From positions 1 to 5,423 of the forward strand of contig NZ_JBHVBO010000233.1 in the NCBI RefSeq assembly GCF_042668085.1: 5,423 nt of DNA. Reading direction: 5' to 3'. Positions 1 to 4,682 of this stretch are shown one piece after another. The position numbers and the translations under genes are program-made. How positions within the stretch are numbered: position 1 is the stretch's first letter; each line of letters begins with the position of its first letter. Below the pieces are notes generated by a model, which worked only from the letters and a program-made list of their open reading frames with translations, searched no databases and had not been told where the DNA came from. Source of the DNA: Isoptericola sp042668085. Its GTDB lineage: Bacteria; Actinomycetota; Actinomycetes; Actinomycetales; Cellulomonadaceae.

Positions 1-1
1 A

Positions 2-115
2 CCGTGCAGCCGGTTCGCCGAGCTGCTCCAGGTCCGGCACGAGATCGGGCCCCCGCCCAGGTCAGTACGCTCCTGGCTGACGGGGCAGCCCTGCCCTGCG
101 ACCCGAGAGGCGTGA
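2..115 (+). CDS. 3' end of an unidentified upstream gene (partial)
   Basis: The frame starting at base 2 is open from the left edge to a TGA at 113-115. Its 37 codons end in G or C in 33 cases, the codon signature of the confirmed genes in this window; frame 1 has many A/T-ending codons in its first half. The tail contains a helix-like stretch reading RFAELLQVRHEIG and then a proline- and arginine-rich end. I do not recognise the family from so short a piece. The TGA overlaps the ribosome binding site of the next gene, which would fit one operon with close translational spacing. Codon bias is the only support, and no start is visible. Confidence 0.4.
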   Translation, partial: PCSRFAELLQVRHEIGPPPRSVRSWLTGQPCPATREA

Positions 116-122
116 GGACCTG

Positions 123-290
123 ATGCCCGCGAAGGCCAAGACCCTGCTGATCTGGATCGTCGTGATCTTCCTGATCTACGCGATCGTGAGCAGCCCTGAC
201 CGTGCGGCGAACATCGTCACGGCGATCTGGGACTTCATCACCAACGCGTTCTCCAGCTTCGGGCAGTTCTTCGCGAACCTGACCGACTGA
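123..290 (+). CDS. 55-residue single-span membrane protein, function unknown
   Basis: This short gene encodes 55 residues. It starts at ATG 123 behind a good ribosome binding site (TGAGGA at 113-118, five bases before the start) and its codons are strongly GC-ending, so I treat it as real. After a short basic N-terminus (MPAKAK) comes one hydrophobic helix at about residues 7-23, rich in Ile, Val, Leu and Trp. The C-terminal half (about 28-52) could be an amphipathic helix with many Phe residues and ends acidic. This predicts a small inner-membrane protein with the basic end inside. It lies 22 bases upstream of the PH-domain gene and is very likely cotranscribed with it, so it may act with that protein at the membrane. 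No enzymatic motif is present. It resembles small hypothetical membrane proteins common in actinobacteria, but I cannot name the family. Confidence 0.8.
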   Translation: MPAKAKTLLIWIVVIFLIYAIVSSPDRAANIVTAIWDFITNAFSSFGQFFANLTD

Positions 291-312
291 CGGCGCGCAC
301 CCCGGCCACGGC

Positions 313-1134
313 ATGAACACCGACGAGAGGCGCCAGCGCGACGCCGTGCGCGCGCACGCGCACCTGCGCCGGTACGTGCTGCCGAACGAACGGGTGATCG
401 TCGCGACCCGGCACCACTGGGCGCTGCTCCTCGAGCCGATCGCGACGACGGCCGCGGCGTTCCTGCTGATCGGCACCCTCGTCATGTCGACCCCGGTCGA
501 CGTGCGCGGCACCGTGCAGTGGCTGTGGGTCGCGTGGTTCGTCGTGGCCGGGCGCCTCGCCTGGAAGTGGCTGGAGTGGCGCTACGAGTGGTTCGTCGCG
601 ACCGACAAGCGGCTGCTGCTGCTGTACGGGCTCGTCGTGCACAAGGTCGCGATGATGCCGATGAAGAAGGTCACCGACATGGGGTACTCGCGCAGCCCCA
701 CGGGCCAGGTGCTCGGCTACGGCCGCTTCGACATGGAGTCCGCCGGCCAGGACCAGGCCCTGCGCACCATCAAGTACGTGCCGCGCCCGGACTCCACCTA
801 CCGCACCCTGTGCGACACGCTCTTCACGCCCGGCGGCCCGCGCCTGGACGACGACGACGACCTCGGCGGCGGACCCGGTTGGCCGGCCGACGGCGCACCG
901 GGCGGCCCCGGCGCGCCGACGGTCGTGCCCGGTCGCGAGACGTCGGAGGGCCCGCGCCCCACCACGCAGCCGATCGCCGTCCAGCCGCCGAACCCGGCGC
1001 CCCGCCCGCCCGAGGCGCGGCCCAGCGACGGGGCGCACCCGGTCAGCTGGAAGCCGACGGGGGCGACCTACGACCACCCTCGCAGCGACAGCCGGCGCAG
1101 CGACGGCGCGATCGTTCCCGACCCGTTCCTCTGA
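313..1134 (+). CDS. Membrane-anchored bacterial PH-domain protein (bPH2/DUF304-like)
   Basis: The gene encodes 273 residues. The N-terminus is charged (1-35). Two hydrophobic segments follow at about 37-58 and 68-86, separated by a short polar loop. The region at about 91-171 starts with WFVATDKRLLLLYGLV and continues with KVTDMGYSRSP and GYGRFDMESAGQ. This is the usual layout of the bacterial PH-like domain of YdbS/DUF304 membrane proteins, where the domain follows a membrane hairpin. Residues 176-273 are a low-complexity tail rich in Pro, Gly and Asp with an LDDDDDL run, probably disordered and cytoplasmic. No catalytic motif is seen; such domains are generally thought to bind partners or membranes, and the role here is unknown. 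The start has no clear Shine-Dalgarno sequence, so translation may be coupled to the small gene 22 bases upstream. The family is fairly sure, the function is not. Confidence 0.85.
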   Translation: MNTDERRQRDAVRAHAHLRRYVLPNERVIVATRHHWALLLEPIATTAAAFLLIGTLVMSTPVDVRGTVQWLWVAWFVVAGRLAWKWLEWRYEWFVATDKRLLLLYGLVVHKVAMMPMKKVTDMGYSRSPTGQVLGYGRFDMESAGQDQALRTIKYVPRPDSTYRTLCDTLFTPGGPRLDDDDDLGGGPGWPADGAPGGPGAPTVVPGRETSEGPRPTTQPIAVQPPNPAPRPPEARPSDGAHPVSWKPTGATYDHPRSDSRRSDGAIVPDPFL

Positions 1135-1168
1135 GCCCGCGCCCCTGGGCCGGGCCCGAGGAACGACG

Positions 1169-1196
1169 AAGGCCCGGTCCGCGTGGACCGGGCCTT
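1169..1196. terminator. Strong bidirectional hairpin terminator
   Basis: A perfect 12-bp inverted repeat, AAGGCCCGGTCC and GGACCGGGCCTT, is separated by the four-base loop GCGT. It lies 35 bases after the stop of the PH-domain gene and 22 bases beyond the 3' end of the last tRNA gene on the opposite strand, so it probably stops transcription from both sides. There is no long T tract on either side, which is usual for actinobacterial terminators. Confidence 0.8.
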
Positions 1197-1218
1197 GCCT
1201 GCATAACTGTCTGCTGTG

Positions 1219-1291
1219 TACCCCCAGCGGGATTTGAACCCGCGTTACCGCCGTGAGAGGGCGGCGTCCTAGGCCGCTAGACGATGGGGGC
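1219..1291 (-). tRNA. tRNA-Glu (anticodon CUC), downstream copy
   Basis: The minus strand folds into a complete 73-nt cloverleaf. The acceptor is GCCCCCA with TGGGGGT, giving a G-U pair at 1-72. The anticodon stem is CCGCC/GGCGG around the loop CTCTCAC (anticodon CTC). The T arm is GCGGG/CCCGC with a TTCAAAT loop, and the discriminator base is A. CCA is not encoded and would be added after processing. It reads GAG codons, which are dominant in a genome this rich in GC. It is identical to the copy at 1356-1428 and is the last gene of the Gln-Glu-Glu cluster, followed by the hairpin at 1169-1196. Confidence 0.97.
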
Positions 1292-1330
1292 CTGGAGCTG
1301 GTCCGAGCGGTGAGGCCCGGGCCGTGCGAC

Positions 1331-1348
1331 CGTCCGTCGAGACGGACG
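1331..1348. other. Hairpin between the two tRNA-Glu genes
   Basis: The eight-base arms CGTCCGTC and GACGGACG flank only two bases, so the real stem would be about six pairs with a six-base loop. It sits in the 64-base spacer between the two tRNA-Glu genes. It could be a transcript-processing signal, a partial terminator after the first Glu gene, or chance in GC-rich DNA. Confidence 0.4.
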
Positions 1349-1355
1349 ACCTGCG

Positions 1356-1428
1356 TACCCCCAGCGGGATTTGAACCCGCGTTACCGCCGTGAGAGGGCG
1401 GCGTCCTAGGCCGCTAGACGATGGGGGC
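1356..1428 (-). tRNA. tRNA-Glu (anticodon CUC), upstream copy
   Basis: This is a 73-nt tRNA-Glu identical base for base to the one at 1219-1291, with the same CTC anticodon in the loop CTCTCAC and the same A discriminator without encoded CCA. The identity extends a few bases beyond the gene ends (1355-1430 against 1218-1293) and then stops; the spacers are unrelated. It is the middle gene of the minus-strand cluster, 77 bases after tRNA-Gln, and is probably cut from a common precursor. Confidence 0.97.
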
Positions 1429-1505
1429 CTATGACTCGTCGGCCCCGAAGGACCGCCGTGCCGAGCACACTCTACACACCGCCGTGGCGGAAGAAGAGCG
1501 TTGCG

Positions 1506-1577
1506 CTGGGGTACCAGGACTCGAACCTAGACTAAGTGGACCAGAACCACTCGTGCTGCCAATTACACCATACCCCA
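1506..1577 (-). tRNA. tRNA-Gln (anticodon CUG)
   Basis: The minus strand gives a 72-nt cloverleaf. The acceptor is TGGGGTA/TACCCCA, with the U1-A72 pair and G73 discriminator typical of bacterial glutamine tRNAs. The anticodon stem is AGTGG/CCACT around TTCTGGT (anticodon CTG). The T arm is CTAGG/CCTGG, containing one G-U pair, with the loop TTCGAGT. CCA is not encoded. It reads CAG and is the promoter-proximal gene of the Gln-Glu-Glu cluster. In most actinobacteria Gln-tRNA is made by charging with Glu followed by GatCAB amidation, so the grouping joins tRNAs that share glutamyl-tRNA synthetase; that is general knowledge, not visible here. Confidence 0.96.
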
Positions 1578-1600
1578 ATGGATCAGGCCTACCGGGCAAA

Positions 1601-1615
1601 TCCGACACCGTCGGA
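1601..1615. other. Small hairpin in the leader of the tRNA cluster
   Basis: TCCGAC and GTCGGA form a six-bp stem with a three-base loop. It lies 24 bases before the 5' end of tRNA-Gln, inside the predicted primary transcript. It may help 5' leader processing, but the stem is short and could be chance. Confidence 0.3.
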
Positions 1616-1643
1616 GCGCCCTCGTCAGGCCCAACGTCGGAAA

Positions 1644-1672
1644 ACATTACCGGACGGGTGGCCGTCGGCCAA
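1644..1672 (-). promoter_or_regulatory. Sigma70-like promoter of the tRNA-Gln-Glu-Glu cluster
   Basis: On the minus strand TTGGCC (1672-1667) and TAATGT (1649-1644) are separated by exactly 17 bases. The first matches TTGACA at four of six positions. The second fits the TANNNT form common in actinobacteria. Transcription would start near 1637, leaving a leader of about 60 nt before tRNA-Gln. This is one of the few AT-rich patches in the window, which adds support. Confidence 0.55.
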
Positions 1673-1682
1673 AACGCCGACG
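1663..1682. promoter_or_regulatory. Inverted repeat over the -35 element of the tRNA promoter
   Basis: CGTCGGC and GCCGACG form a seven-bp perfect dyad around CAAAAC. It overlaps the predicted -35 box of the tRNA promoter and lies 48 bases before the divergent methyltransferase start, so it could be a protein-binding site shared by both. No known operator is recognised and chance is possible. Confidence 0.3.
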
Positions 1683-1729
1683 AGGTGCCGTGCGTCACGC
1701 TCGGCCGCCGCTCGTGGCAGGCTCGCCGC

Positions 1730-2539
1730 ATGGCCTCCTCGACTCCCCCCTCGCGCCCCTCGGCGTCCACCCCGGCAGGGCACGACCCGCACGACCATGC
1801 CGACCGCGCGGCCTCGTTCGACCGGGATGCCGACCTGTACGCCCAGGTCAGGCCGACGTACCCGCGCGAGGCCGTCGAGTGGCTGCTGCCCGGCGAGGCC
1901 CGGCGGACCCTCGACCTCGCCGCCGGGACGGGCAAGCTCACCGAGGTCGTCGTCGACCTCCTCCCCACGGGCACGGACGTCGTCGCCGTCGACCCCTCGG
2001 CCGCGATGCTCGGCGAGCTCGCGGCGCGGCTGCCCGGCATCGCCACCCACCGCGGCACTGCCGAGTCCATCCCGCTCGCCGACGCGTCGGTCGACGCCGT
2101 CCTGGTGGGGCAGGCGTGGCACTGGTTCGACGCCGACGCCGCCGCGACGGAGGTCGCCCGCGTCCTGCGGCCGGGCGGCACGCTCGGCGTCATCTGGAAC
2201 GACCGCGACGACGACGTCGACTGGGTGGCGCGGTTCCGCGAGATCCTGCACCGTGGCGACCGCCTCGAGCCCCAGGCCGGCCACGCCCCCCTGAGCGGGC
2301 TCGGCGACCGGTTCACGGACGTCGAGGCGAGCACCTTCCGCTGGGTCGACCGCCTGCCGGCCGGCGCGCTGCGCGTGCTCGCCGGGACGCGCAGCTACCT
2401 CCTCTCGCTGCCCGACGCCGAGCGCACGGCGCTCCTGGACGAGGTCGACGCCCTGGAGGCCACGCACCCCGCCCTCGCCGGACGCGCCGAGATCGAGCTG
2501 CCGTACGTCACGTCGGCCTACCGCGCCCGGCGCCGCTGA
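1730..2539 (+). CDS. Class I SAM-dependent methyltransferase (type 11)
   Basis: The protein has 269 residues. After a Ser/Pro/Ala-rich start (1-17) comes the family entry region FDRDADLYAQVRPTYP (30-45). The SAM-binding motif I is LDLAAGTGKL (61-70). Motif II is VVAVDPSAAM (84-93), whose Asp should bind the ribose hydroxyls. DAVLVGQAWHWFD (122-134) and RVLRPGGTLGVIWNDRD (144-160) complete the Rossmann-like core of type 11 methyltransferases. The C-terminal third probably forms the substrate lid. The substrate cannot be told from sequence. The open frame extends upstream to 1421, but that part runs over tRNA genes, so ATG 1730 is the sensible start; GTG 1685 is a weaker alternative. The ribosome binding site is poor (GCAGG at 1717-1721). 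The gene is divergent from the tRNA cluster and convergent with the LysR gene. Confidence 0.9.
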   Translation: MASSTPPSRPSASTPAGHDPHDHADRAASFDRDADLYAQVRPTYPREAVEWLLPGEARRTLDLAAGTGKLTEVVVDLLPTGTDVVAVDPSAAMLGELAARLPGIATHRGTAESIPLADASVDAVLVGQAWHWFDADAAATEVARVLRPGGTLGVIWNDRDDDVDWVARFREILHRGDRLEPQAGHAPLSGLGDRFTDVEASTFRWVDRLPAGALRVLAGTRSYLLSLPDAERTALLDEVDALEATHPALAGRAEIELPYVTSAYRARRR

Positions 2540-2559
2540 GCGCGGTCAGCGCGCGCCGG
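2527..2559. terminator. Bidirectional terminator spanning both stop codons
   Basis: CCGGCGC-CGCTGA (2527-2539) pairs with TCAGCG-C-GCGCCGG (2546-2559). This gives 13 base pairs with a single bulged C at 2552 and the six-base loop GCGCGG. The TGA of the methyltransferase and the TCA (stop) of the LysR gene are themselves part of the stem. No other hairpin is needed to separate the convergent genes, so this probably terminates both. Confidence 0.65.
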
Positions 2560-3454
2560 CGACGGCCGCGAGCCGCCGGGCGGGCGCGGACAGCGACGCG
2601 CCGTCGCGCCACACGACCCGCAGCCGCCGGGAGAGGTCGAGCTGGGCGATCGGGACGGTCACCAGGTGGCCCGCCGCCACGTCGTCCGCCACGGTGAGCG
2701 CGGACAGCACCGTCACGCCGTCCCCGTGCCGCACGGCGGACTTCACGGCCGCCGTGGAGCCCAGGGCGGTGACATGGGACGGCAGGCGCACCCCTGCCTG
2801 CCCGAGCGCCTCCTCCAGCACGTCGCGGGTGCCCGAGCCGGCCTCGCGCAGCACGAGGTGCCCGGCGGCGAGGCCCGCGGGGCTGACGGACCGTCGTCGT
2901 GCCCACGGGTGCGCGGGGGCGACGACGGCCACGAGCTCGTCGTGGGCCACGGTGCGCGAGCGCAGCCCGCGGCGCACCGTCGGGCTCTCCACGAACCCGA
3001 GCTCGGCCGTGCCGTCCAGCACCAGCTCCATGACCTCGCGGGAGTTGCGCACCACGAGCTCGACGTCGGGGGCCGCGCCGGACCGCTCCCGCTCCCCGCG
3101 CGCGAACGCGGCGAGCCAGCGCGGGGCCAGGTACTCGGCGATCGTGAGGCTCGCCGCCACGCGCAGCCTGGGGACCGGCGCGGAGCGGAGGGCGGCGGCC
3201 GCCGCCTCGAAGCGGTCGGTGGCGTCCACGACGTCGCGCGCCGCCTGCGCCACCTGACGCCCGACGACGGTGAGGGCGGTGCCGCGCGGCCCACGGGACA
3301 GCAGCTCGAGGCCCAGCCGTCGCTCCAGCCGGTGCAGGCCGGCGGACGCCGTGGGCTGGGACACCCCTGCGGCCCGCGCGGCCGCGCTGATCGAACCGTG
3401 GGCGTCGAGCGCGACCAGCAGCTCGAGCGCGGCCAGCGGGGGACGTTCTGCCAT
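2546..3454 (-). CDS. LysR-type transcriptional regulator (YeiE/CysB-like)
   Basis: The protein has 302 residues, the usual LysR length. The N-terminal winged helix-turn-helix covers about 7-65. LELLVALDAHGSISAAARA (10-28) leads into the helix-turn-helix ending VSQPTASAGLHRLERRLG (31-48), followed by the LSRGPRGTALTVVG wing (52-65). A linker helix (66-92) joins the periplasmic-binding-like effector domain (about 95-300). The segment LREAGSGTRDVLEEAL resembles the ligand pocket of CysB- and YeiE-type members. The gene is divergent from a YeiH-family transporter, as yeiE is in E. coli, so it likely controls that gene; the effector may be a sulfur oxyanion, which is inference. A TAG four codons upstream in frame makes ATG 3454 the first usable start. 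It has no Shine-Dalgarno sequence, and TAGACT sits exactly 7-12 bases before it, which suggests a leaderless mRNA. Confidence 0.9.
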   Translation of the reverse strand: MAERPPLAALELLVALDAHGSISAAARAAGVSQPTASAGLHRLERRLGLELLSRGPRGTALTVVGRQVAQAARDVVDATDRFEAAAAALRSAPVPRLRVAASLTIAEYLAPRWLAAFARGERERSGAAPDVELVVRNSREVMELVLDGTAELGFVESPTVRRGLRSRTVAHDELVAVVAPAHPWARRRSVSPAGLAAGHLVLREAGSGTRDVLEEALGQAGVRLPSHVTALGSTAAVKSAVRHGDGVTVLSALTVADDVAAGHLVTVPIAQLDLSRRLRVVWRDGASLSAPARRLAAVAGAR

Positions 3455-3469
3455 AGCGTCAGTCTATGG
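3451..3469. promoter_or_regulatory. Putative LysR operator, perfect 19-bp dyad
   Basis: CCATAG-N7-CTATGG is a perfect six-base inverted repeat with the T-N11-A core (T3454, A3466) typical of LysR-type binding sites. It lies in the 69-bp gap between the divergent regulator and the yeiH-like gene, and it includes the regulator's ATG and -10 element. Binding there would block the regulator's own transcription while leaving it placed to affect the transporter gene. Confidence 0.6.
3461..3466 (-). promoter_or_regulatory. -10 element for a leaderless LysR transcript
   Basis: On the minus strand TAGACT occupies bases -12 to -7 relative to the A of the start codon. It matches TATAAT at four of six positions including the key T, A and last T. 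No good -35 box is seen at 16-18 bases. Together with the lack of a ribosome binding site this fits transcription starting at the ATG itself. Confidence 0.4.
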
Positions 3470-3523
3470 ATCGATCAGCACCTGGCGCTTCCGGGCCTCG
3501 GGGCGGTTCGCGAGCCTGGTCAC

Positions 3524-4666
3524 GTGCCCACCGCTCAGCCCCCGACGCGCCCGGCTCTTCGCGGCCCGTCCCGCCTCGGCCCCGGCCTCGCGCTCGCCGC
3601 CGTCGCGACCGTCGTCCTGCTCGGCGTCAGCCGGCTCGTGGCCCCCTGGACGAACGGCGCGCTGTCGCCCCTGGTCCTGGCCCTCGTGGCCGGCGCGGTG
3701 CTCGGCTCCGTGCTGGGCCGGTTCGTGCCGCGCGGCGGTCGTGCCACGCGGTTCGCGGGGCGGGTCGGGCCCGGCACCGACTGGACGGCGCGCACGGTGC
3801 TGCGGGCCGGGGTGGTGCTGCTCGGGCTGCAGCTGTCCGTGCCCGACGTGCTCGCGCTCGGCTGGCGCGGGATCGCCGTCGTGGTGGTCACCGTGGCGGG
3901 CACGTTCGCGGCGGTCCTGGGCCTCGGGCGGCTGCTGCGGGTGCCGCGCGAGACCTCCCTGCTGGTCGCCACCGGCTTCTCGATCTGCGGTGCCGCGGCC
4001 GTCTCCGCGATGACGAGCGTGCTCGAGCGCGACCCGCGCACGGGGGCGGTGGCGCCCACCCGGCTGCGCGACGACGTGGCCGCCGCGCTCGCGCTCGTGA
4101 CCGTCTACGGGACGGTCGCGATCTTCGTGCTGCCGCCGCTGGCGGGCGCCCTGGGGCTCACCGACCACCAGGCGGGGCTGTGGATCGGCGCGAGCGTGCA
4201 GGAGGTCGCCCAGGTGGTCGCCGCCGCGGGCACCGTCTCCGCCGCCGCGCTGGCCGCCGCCACCGTCACCAAGCTCGCGCGGGTGGTGCTGCTCGCGCCC
4301 CTGGTCGCGGGTGCCGGCGCGCTGCTCGCGCGGCGCGCGGCCCTCACCGCGGAGCCCCCGACCGACGCGCCGGACGACGCGCCCACGACGGCGCGCGGCC
4401 GCCGCGCGCCCCTCGTCCCCGGGTTCGTGCTGGGCTTCCTCGCGGCGGTGCTGGTCCGCAGCACGGGCCTGCTGCCCGACGTCGTCACCGACACCGCGCA
4501 GCAGCTCACGACGATCCTGTTCGTGGCCGCGATGTTCGCCCTCGGTACCGGCGTCGACGTCCCGCGCCTGGCGCGCACCGCCCGCCGCCCGCTCGTGCTC
4601 GGCGCCCTGGGCACCGTGGTCGTCACGGGGATCGCGCTGGCCGCCGTCCTCCTCCTCGCCCCCTGA
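3524..4666 (+). CDS. yeiH: YeiH/UPF0324 family membrane protein, putative sulfate/sulfite exporter
   Basis: From GTG 3524 the protein has 380 residues, slightly longer than E. coli YeiH (about 350). About ten hydrophobic segments are visible, for example 22-40, 48-66, 95-112, 115-138, 186-208, 252-269, 298-315, 328-345 and 357-379. Family signatures are GFSICGAAAVSAM (151-163), GASVQEVAQVVAAAG (222-236), TKLARVVLLAP (249-259) and VPGFVLGF (298-305). A charged, Pro/Asp/Arg-rich loop at 270-297 is probably cytoplasmic. E. coli YeiH has His where this protein has Gln226. The family is named putative sulfate exporter; the true substrate is uncertain. The frame is open far upstream, but that part is antisense to the LysR gene, so GTG 3524 is the only reasonable start; its ribosome binding site is weak (GAG at 3512-3514). 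Probable regulator: the divergent LysR protein. Confidence 0.88.
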   Translation: MPTAQPPTRPALRGPSRLGPGLALAAVATVVLLGVSRLVAPWTNGALSPLVLALVAGAVLGSVLGRFVPRGGRATRFAGRVGPGTDWTARTVLRAGVVLLGLQLSVPDVLALGWRGIAVVVVTVAGTFAAVLGLGRLLRVPRETSLLVATGFSICGAAAVSAMTSVLERDPRTGAVAPTRLRDDVAAALALVTVYGTVAIFVLPPLAGALGLTDHQAGLWIGASVQEVAQVVAAAGTVSAAALAAATVTKLARVVLLAPLVAGAGALLARRAALTAEPPTDAPDDAPTTARGRRAPLVPGFVLGFLAAVLVRSTGLLPDVVTDTAQQLTTILFVAAMFALGTGVDVPRLARTARRPLVLGALGTVVVTGIALAAVLLLAP

Positions 4667-4682
4667 GCGACCCGTCAGAGCC

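Noticed and set aside
75..90. GGCTG/CAGCC hairpin before the small membrane protein gene as an attenuator or riboswitch
   Set aside because: Five base pairs with a six-base loop inside probable coding sequence is expected by chance at this GC content.
1..123. Frame 1 ending in TGATG overlap with the 55-residue gene
   Set aside because: The stop-start overlap looks attractive, but the first half of this frame has many A/T-ending codons, whereas frame 2 has the genome's codon bias throughout.
238..1077. Long open frame of 279 codons on the minus strand opposite the PH-domain gene
   Set aside because: It is very rich in Arg, Ala and Gly, has no recognisable domain, and is the mirror of a gene with clear family features; a typical shadow frame in GC-rich DNA.
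1219..1577. tRNA cluster as an integration site for a mobile element
   Set aside because: The repeats are complete functional tRNA genes; no integrase, no partial tRNA 3' fragment elsewhere in the window, and no shift in base composition.
1608..1669. Three CGTCGG copies spaced 26 and 28 bases apart upstream of the tRNA cluster, as iterons or operator sites
   Set aside because: Two of the copies belong to the small hairpins already listed, spacing is irregular, and CGTCG is frequent throughout this sequence.
1421..1729. N-terminal extension of the methyltransferase frame
   Set aside because: It runs over part of a tRNA-Glu gene, the whole tRNA-Gln gene and the tRNA promoter, has no family homology, and stays open by chance.
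2666..3523. Upstream extension of the YeiH frame, giving a 666-residue protein
   Set aside because: This part is antisense to the LysR gene and crosses the operator region; the residues are His/Arg/Gly-rich nonsense until GTG 3524.
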